A stretch of 64,000 nt of DNA from Macrocystis pyrifera (lineage: Eukaryota > Sar > Phaeophyceae > Laminariales > Laminariaceae), in NCBI GenBank assembly GCA_031763025.1, contig JASSKH010000003.1, positions 15,186,992 to 15,250,991 on the forward strand, written 5' to 3'. Positions 58,269-64,000 of the stretch are shown piece by piece. How positions within the stretch are numbered: position 1 is the first letter of the stretch; each line of letters begins with the position of its first letter. A model generated the notes under the pieces. That model saw only the letters and a program-made list of their open reading frames with translations. It had not been told where the DNA came from and did no database searches. Both the position numbers and the translations under genes were made by a program.

Positions 58269-61200
58269 CTGCAATATCGATACGGGTTGCGGCATATAAG
58301 GCGGAGGATAAGTTTCCGGGGCCTTGACTCGACCACGGTGTCCGTCAGGCGAAGGATTCATGCGTCCTTAGACGTCATCCGCATTCCACGGGGCTTCGGC
58401 TGCTGCCCACCTTGCGCGAGTGGCAAGATATTAGAGAAAGTTTGCCGCGACAGAACAAGGGCTTTTGGGGTACTCGTGAGCAACCTTTAACGACCCCGGT
58501 GGATTTTTTTACCACGTGCGGCATGTTCGTTCGATAATTTTAGGTTCACGGAGGCTCGATCGGGCGGCTTCTACCCCCCCCCCCCCCCCTCGCTCGCCCC
58601 CTGCTTCCCCTCCGCCAAGCCCCCCCCCCCCCCCCTAGGCAACGTGTACCCCGTGATACAAAACAAAACAAATCACCTTCGTCGAAACGGGAAAATCACT
58701 TGTTCACCCACAGTCCGCACGCACATACAGGCACCTTTCGCCCCCCACCCCTCGTTCTTCCCCTCGCGCGACCGGGTTCATTCACCTGCAGCACGAGCTC
58801 TTCCAGCGGGGTCCGCAGCATTTCTGCGAGCGTGTGAGTCGGCATGTTCGTCTCGTGGAAAGCCTCGGGGTAGAGGCGCCAACACTTTCCAGGACGTACA
58901 CGTCCCGCTCGACCAGCTCGCTGACTACCGCTTGCCTGGTAATCGGGCCGCGCAGGGGAAAAGGGAAGACCAGGGCAAGGTAACGCGAGACAGGAGACAA
59001 GATAAGACCAGGTCGCAGCGAGCGTTCGGCGTCCTCCGAATCAATCGCCTTGAAAAGGAGGTGGCCAGTCTGTGTTTTCGCCTTCGCTACTCTGCACTCT
59101 GGCGACGAGAGAAGGCGCATCACGCGTCTCGGCGAAGTTGTTCAAAAATTGTGTCGCCAAAACATAAGACGCCGCCTGGCAGCACGAAAACCTTTGGCGC
59201 ACTACGAGAAGAGGCGCGTGTTTAGTTGCGGTGCTTCTCGACAACGCCCCACGACAACACCCCACGGACGCACCTTTGAGATCCAGACCTCAAGCAGGCA
59301 GGACATGCGCGTGATGGGATCATAGCGCATTTCTCGCACCCGACCCGCGTCTATGACGTGAGTGCAGTCGTCGATCGTCACCTGCACCGATCAGCAGCAT
59401 TCGCAAAACAGGGGATATGTTACACATGAATTTGGGCCGGGAGGGCAGGAGGCTCTCACTAATCTATTACACCGAAAAACAGCATTGTAGGACACACTAT
59501 GAGGCAATGTACTATCATGGTACGCGTAGCGCACCCCTCTGTGGAAAAAAAAAACATAACGAGCCTCACAATGGAGCGGATGGACGGGCTTTCCACACCA
59601 AACAATCGAATCCCGGTACTTACGGCTGTTTACGACAACAATTGAAACACCAACACAGAACTACATTTTACGCACGTTCTTCCGACCGCCCCGACTCTAA
59701 AACCAATACCAACGTGTACGCGCTCGTCGCTCCACCCAAATGGTGATATATACGCGCAAACTAGGGATCGAACCAGGTAACGCCACCCCTGACGGAACTG
59801 CACCAACAGAGGCAGCACCAGCACCAGCAGTTACCGGAAATTTAGCCCCCCTCTCCAAACTGGGGGGGGGGGGGGGTGATTCGGGCTCACTTTTCTCGCT
59901 CGACTGGCGTTGCGCTCCTTCGACGCTCGACGCTCGAAATGCAACCGAGCCGATTTATTTTACGGCCGCTCGCAACTCACCGACGTCTCCGCGATGTTGG
60001 TGGAAACAACGATTTTTCGCACCCCGGGAGGCATGCGCTGAAAGATGGACTTCTGCTGGTGCGGAGGGAGCGAGGAGTGCAAAGGAAACACCCGGGATCC
60101 CCCGCCGATCCTCGGGTGCGTCTCTAGCGCCCTCACCAGCTGGTCAATCTCGGCGAACCCCGGCAAGAACACTAGTATCGCACCAAGTGGCTCCCCATCG
60201 CTGACTCCCACTGCCGTTTCTGCGGCGCCTCTGCTACTGTTCGACTGCCCCCCGTCCCGTCGTTGCGCCTGTTTCTTAGCATTCCTACGGCCGCCAGTAC
60301 GACCTTTGTCGTTTGAATTGCCTCGGCCACCCCTACCGCCACTACCACCACCACTACAACCACCACCACCATCACCCCGTCCACATGCACCGTCCTCTGT
60401 GCTCATGATGTGGTCGATCAAGTCCACCATGATGTCATAGTCCACCATGTCTTCGCACTTGGGTGACACCATCGCGGAAACAGCCACGCGGTCGCCGGTA
60501 GACTCCAACGGCTCTCCCGTCAACGGATCGTACGCCATCGACATCGCGTCGTTTTCTCCCACGCCCCCCTCTGCCGACCGTCTCCCCCCCGTACCCCCCG
60601 CCCGCCGGAGTTCACGTGCGTGCTGCCGTTCCCACGGCCCGCGGCTGCTTCGGGGCCGGAAGATACCCGGGGCATGAGCGTCCGGGCCTTAGGACCCCGA
60701 ACCAACCGGTTCACGCTGTCCAGGTAGGTTATCTGCGATAAAAAGTCGTGGGTTTCGAAGAAAAGCATGCACGTTGTAACTCGAACAGGTCGAAATCGTT
60801 TGCCACGAACGTCTGCGAGTATTGCTGTTGCAACCGATGATACGGCGGGGTTTAGAGCAGCAGTGCCTATCAAAAGTCCCGTGGGCACGCGCTGGGTTGC
60901 GGGCGAGTTCTCCCCTTGAAGCGCTACGTACTCGCGCAGTGCGGGAAATTCGTTCTGGAGAAACCGGAAAGCGGGTATCTAGGCGGGCGTCTTGTTCACT
61001 GTATTAATCAAATGATGCCATAGAAACACTAGAATATGGTTGAATGAAGGGTGAAGAGCGCGCACACCCAACGACGAAGGCGACTTCGGCGAAACCGTGT
61101 CGGGGGAGCGACCAACATTTTCCTTCTTCCAGCCGGCCACTCGCGTAACGACTACGAACGGATCAGACGGTACGAAGAAAAACACGCGGAACGGGCCAGG

Positions 61201-63801
61201 AGGGGCACCCTTTGGAAGTTTTGACACCCATGCGCGTGTCTAAGCCATATCAAGCTGATTTGCTTTTACTCGCGTTTTCCAATTCGACCTCACCTCGACT
61301 GGAAATGTTCGGCCAGGGATAGTGATAGCCGGGCATCTGTTGAAATATTTCGTGAACAGATCAGCCTGGGGCGGGAAGGCACACGTCGCAGTAGATTGAT
61401 GGGCTTGATTAGACAGTATCAGGCAAGTGTCAGGCACCAGGTAGGCGGGACGCGAAAAATGCTAGAGATATCCGACCATGCATTGCAGATATTAAGACAC
61501 TTTCCCCTTTCTTCCTTCCCGTGATGCGAGAGGTTTCAGGCGGGCCGCTCGTTGGGATTTTGTCTTGTTTTCCACCCGACACCTGATACGCTCTAATACT
61601 CCACACCACACCAAAATCTATACATCAACGGACGGCATTCTCCAAGCAAGGGGTTGCATTCCCTTAACAACGTTGTTGCAGCATCGTTCGTAGCCAGACG
61701 AATGGTAGATATCAGAAACGCTTTAACTAAGACAGCCTTCCCCTCGCCTGCAAGGTCGCGCTCATGAGCACCACGCGGAGCTCCGGCCTCTTGGGCAGGA
61801 GGTCCCTCAGAATGGACAGCAAAAAGTCCGTCTGCAGATCTCGCTCGTGCACCTTTCGCCGGAATTTCATCAACAGGGAGGGGAGGCAGAAGACAAAAGA
61901 AGGGAGGCGTTGGGGCATGTTTTTGACAGACACGAGCGCAAGGATACAAAAGCGAGGCCGATTGCTCACCGTACCACCTCCGGAACCCACAAGCTCGTGG
62001 CAAGACAGCAAAACCTCACAGCCGACTAAACTCATCAGCAAAACCACGTAAAAACGCTAACTATAACTCACAGCTGGCCAAAAGTCGCCATCAAGAGCTA
62101 ACTGTAACTCACAGTTAACTTAAGTCATCAGCAAAAGCACGCCAATGCTAACTGTGTTTTTTTTTTGTTATCTTCCGGCGGATTGGTCAAAATAAAGCTT
62201 AAGCTCACCACACTCCCACGTTCAAAATTTCGTGTCGTGTGTCAGTTTAACCCATTGCTCCCGTTGCAACATCAGAACAGGCTGCTGTTACCACTGGCAC
62301 TTGGACACGTTCACCCGACCTGACCCCCGAGAGGGGCAGGTGCTGTGGAGATAGCCACCCGGGAGAGTCATCTCCGGGTACTGTGGGACTCGGGCGAGAG
62401 CTCATCCGCTAACAAAAACCTAGGCTATGAGGCCTTCCCGTCGGACTTGGTTCAGATACGGTCCACCCTGCCCGTTGGGGCGTTGGTGGTGATTCTTCCC
62501 GCAGATCTCCCCATATAATTGGGGGAAAAAAAAAAACATCGCCTGTGAGATCGAAAACGTTTTCAATATACAAAGAATACCAAATATTCGGCCCAGGGGG
62601 GGCGCAAGCAAGGCCGCCGCTCCACCTATACCTCATCCACCATGATGTGGGACACGCCGGCAAGCATTCCGTCCGATGTGAGGCGGCGGAGAAGGATGCC
62701 CGTAGTGCAGAAAGTCAGCCGCGTGGACGGTCCCACACGCGAATCCAACCGAATCTGGTATCCCACCGTACCCCCGACACTCTCGCGCACCTTCATTGTC
62801 CATAGGGAGGGGTACAGGGAGGGAGGAGACGCGGGGCGGGAGACAGCGGCAAATTTTTCCGTTCAGATCGACAGGAAACACAGTTCCCTTCAGCGAGGGA
62901 ACGGGTTGGGAGGTACGCGAAAAAAACGGATCACCTAACAACTCTACCTGGTTATAAGTGCAGGCGCTTGTGGCGCTGCCCCAAACAACTGCCACAATGC
63001 TCCCGCCCCCCTCTGCGCGTAGAGCGAACTGGAACTACCCTGGAGCGAAGGGCGGACAATTCTTCCCCTCCTCTTCTTCCTCTAACGGGACCAGCACGCG
63101 GAAGCGACGCTGTCGGAATGTTGCGTTTGGGCTCACTCGCCTCTCCGACGCCACCCTGTCGGCGACCCCCACTGCGCTGATCCGTCGCGGCTGCGTACAC
63201 ACGATGTTGCACCTCCCGCCTTGACCCTGGTCGATGAGGCCATCCAGCACAAACTGGGGCACCTGCGTCGTCTTTCCGCACCCGGTCTCGCCGCTCAGAA
63301 CGACCACCTGCGTGTTTAGAGGTAGTGCACAGACCAGGGTCAAGGAGGGGCATTGGGGATGCCCACAAGAACGACGTCAGGCCGGATGAGCTCATAATTT
63401 CTGCCAAACGCGGAACGTGTTACCATGATGACCCCCGACACGCCGACACGCAGCAAGCTTTCACCACCAAGGTTGAACGTGCTGGCCCGCTCAAAAACGT
63501 TCGGCGTGCGTCAGAAAATCTTCACGGAAGTTTCTTCAGCTTCGCGGTACTGGAACCAGCAGAAAGGTGGTCCAACTCGTGAAGTTGTTAAATGTTACGG
63601 TATATTAGAAGCACCGTTTCAGCTCCTCAGCCAAGAGACTCAGTTTTTTATTCGGACATGCGATTTAGCAGGCAGCCGCGATCAACACGCGCATCGATTG
63701 GCATTGCGCCGCGTTATAGACCTCACCTGGTTGTCGCGGATAGTCCTCACGATGTCCTCCCGCTGTGAATAAGCTGGAAGGCTCTGCCTCTGTGTCATCA
63801 T
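53027..63801 (-). CDS. DExH-box RNA helicase, 15 visible exons, 5' end missing
   Basis: Exons (minus strand): 63801-63727, 63307-63137, 62790-62632, 61852-61748, 61365-61294, 60732-59981, 59381-59274, 58935-58786, 58268-58161, 57619-57470, 56904-56776, 56172-55771, 55280-55173, 54063-53913, 53217-53027. All lengths keep frame except the sixth, which is one base short. Introns are phase 0 except the last (phase 1). The protein shows [10 protein letters not shown], motif [11 protein letters not shown], Ia [43 protein letters not shown] and [16 protein letters not shown], then HA2 and OB-fold regions. This is the DHX29/36/57/YTHDC2 group of ATP-driven 3'-5' RNA helicases. About 940 residues are visible; the N-terminus lies beyond 63801. 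Confidence 0.9.
58786..61365 (-). other. Helicase RecA2 exons with Gly-rich insertion
   Basis: Four exons: 61365-61294 ([11 protein letters not shown]...GRTFPVE), 60732-59981, 59381-59274 and 58935-58786. The large exon starts [11 protein letters not shown] and has a Gly/Arg/Ser-rich insert of about 150 residues, including [19 protein letters not shown]. It then reads [20 protein letters not shown] and [13 protein letters not shown]. It is 752 bp, one base short of frame; the slip lies in G-runs around 60560-60610. Motif VI lies at 58900-58935. Confidence 0.85.
61748..63307 (-). other. Helicase RecA1 exons (motifs I-III)
   Basis: Three exons. 63307-63137 (57 codons) holds the Walker A loop [14 protein letters not shown] and CTQPRRISA. 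62790-62632 (53 codons) holds [25 protein letters not shown] and VDE. 61852-61748 (35 codons) completes the Walker B box VDE/VHERD and carries [11 protein letters not shown]. The intron between the second and third splits DEVH. The intron after the third begins GCGAGG, a GC-AG intron. All junctions are phase 0. Confidence 0.88.
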
Positions 63802-64000
63802 CTACCAGCGAGGTGCAAACCGGGCGGAACAAACAGTAGTGGGGCGAAAGACAATACATTGGACCACCCGGTAGTGGGCCAACGCAGCCACAGCATTGAA
63901 TCCGTCGAATGCGATGTACCGAGCTATGAGTACGGGCGTCCGGCCAACGTGCATGACATATTTCACGTTTGGAATGCTCGTACCAGCAGTAGTAGTCTGA

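Overview
The window is eukaryotic nuclear DNA. It has spliced genes with GT-AG (and one GC-AG) introns, an LTR retrotransposon, a non-LTR retrotransposon, tRNA-derived SINEs, MITEs and abundant microsatellites. No rRNA, tRNA or bacterial-type operon was found. Intron-rich GC-rich exons, Copia elements and a secreted PSI-domain gene would fit a photosynthetic stramenopile such as a brown alga, but that placement is inference.

Three blocks make up the window. (1) Positions 1-22,542, minus strand: one enormous gene that runs off the left edge. Two short exons each encode a cysteine-rich PSI-like domain and splice in matching phase onto a single exon of more than 20.5 kb. That exon encodes about 6,860 residues of Gly/Ser/Thr-rich beta-strand repeats. 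In the middle lie three almost identical tandem copies (1,047-bp period) of a peptidase S74 (intramolecular chaperone / self-cleaving) domain, each with an intact Ser-Lys dyad. The 3' part is a higher-order repeat array with 843-bp and 753-bp units. Nine small indels break the reading frame, most of them in C/G homopolymers.

(2) Positions 22,600-40,400: a gene-poor, repeat-rich interval. It holds two copies of a SINE with a tRNA-like head (one with an A19 tail), a cluster of another tRNA-related SINE arranged as nested palindromes, several MITEs and hairpins, a long (AGT)n tract, minisatellites, and a 5'-truncated LINE interrupted by a TG...CA insertion.

(3) Positions 40,428-52,740: a Ty1/Copia element on the minus strand, with two LTRs of about 270 bp and an AGACC target duplication. 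Its gag is split by a plus-strand LINE (45,486-51,413) carrying an APE endonuclease and a reverse transcriptase. Just beyond, at 53,027-63,801 on the minus strand, lies a 15-exon DExH-box RNA helicase gene (DHX29/36/57/YTHDC2-like) whose 5' end probably lies outside the window.

The strongest candidate for something undescribed is the PSI - giant repeat fibre - triple internal S74 protein. By analogy with phage tailspikes it may be a trimeric extracellular fibre that processes itself at three internal sites. A second notable signal is that both LINE copies are flanked by C/G homopolymer tracts, which suggests target-site preference.
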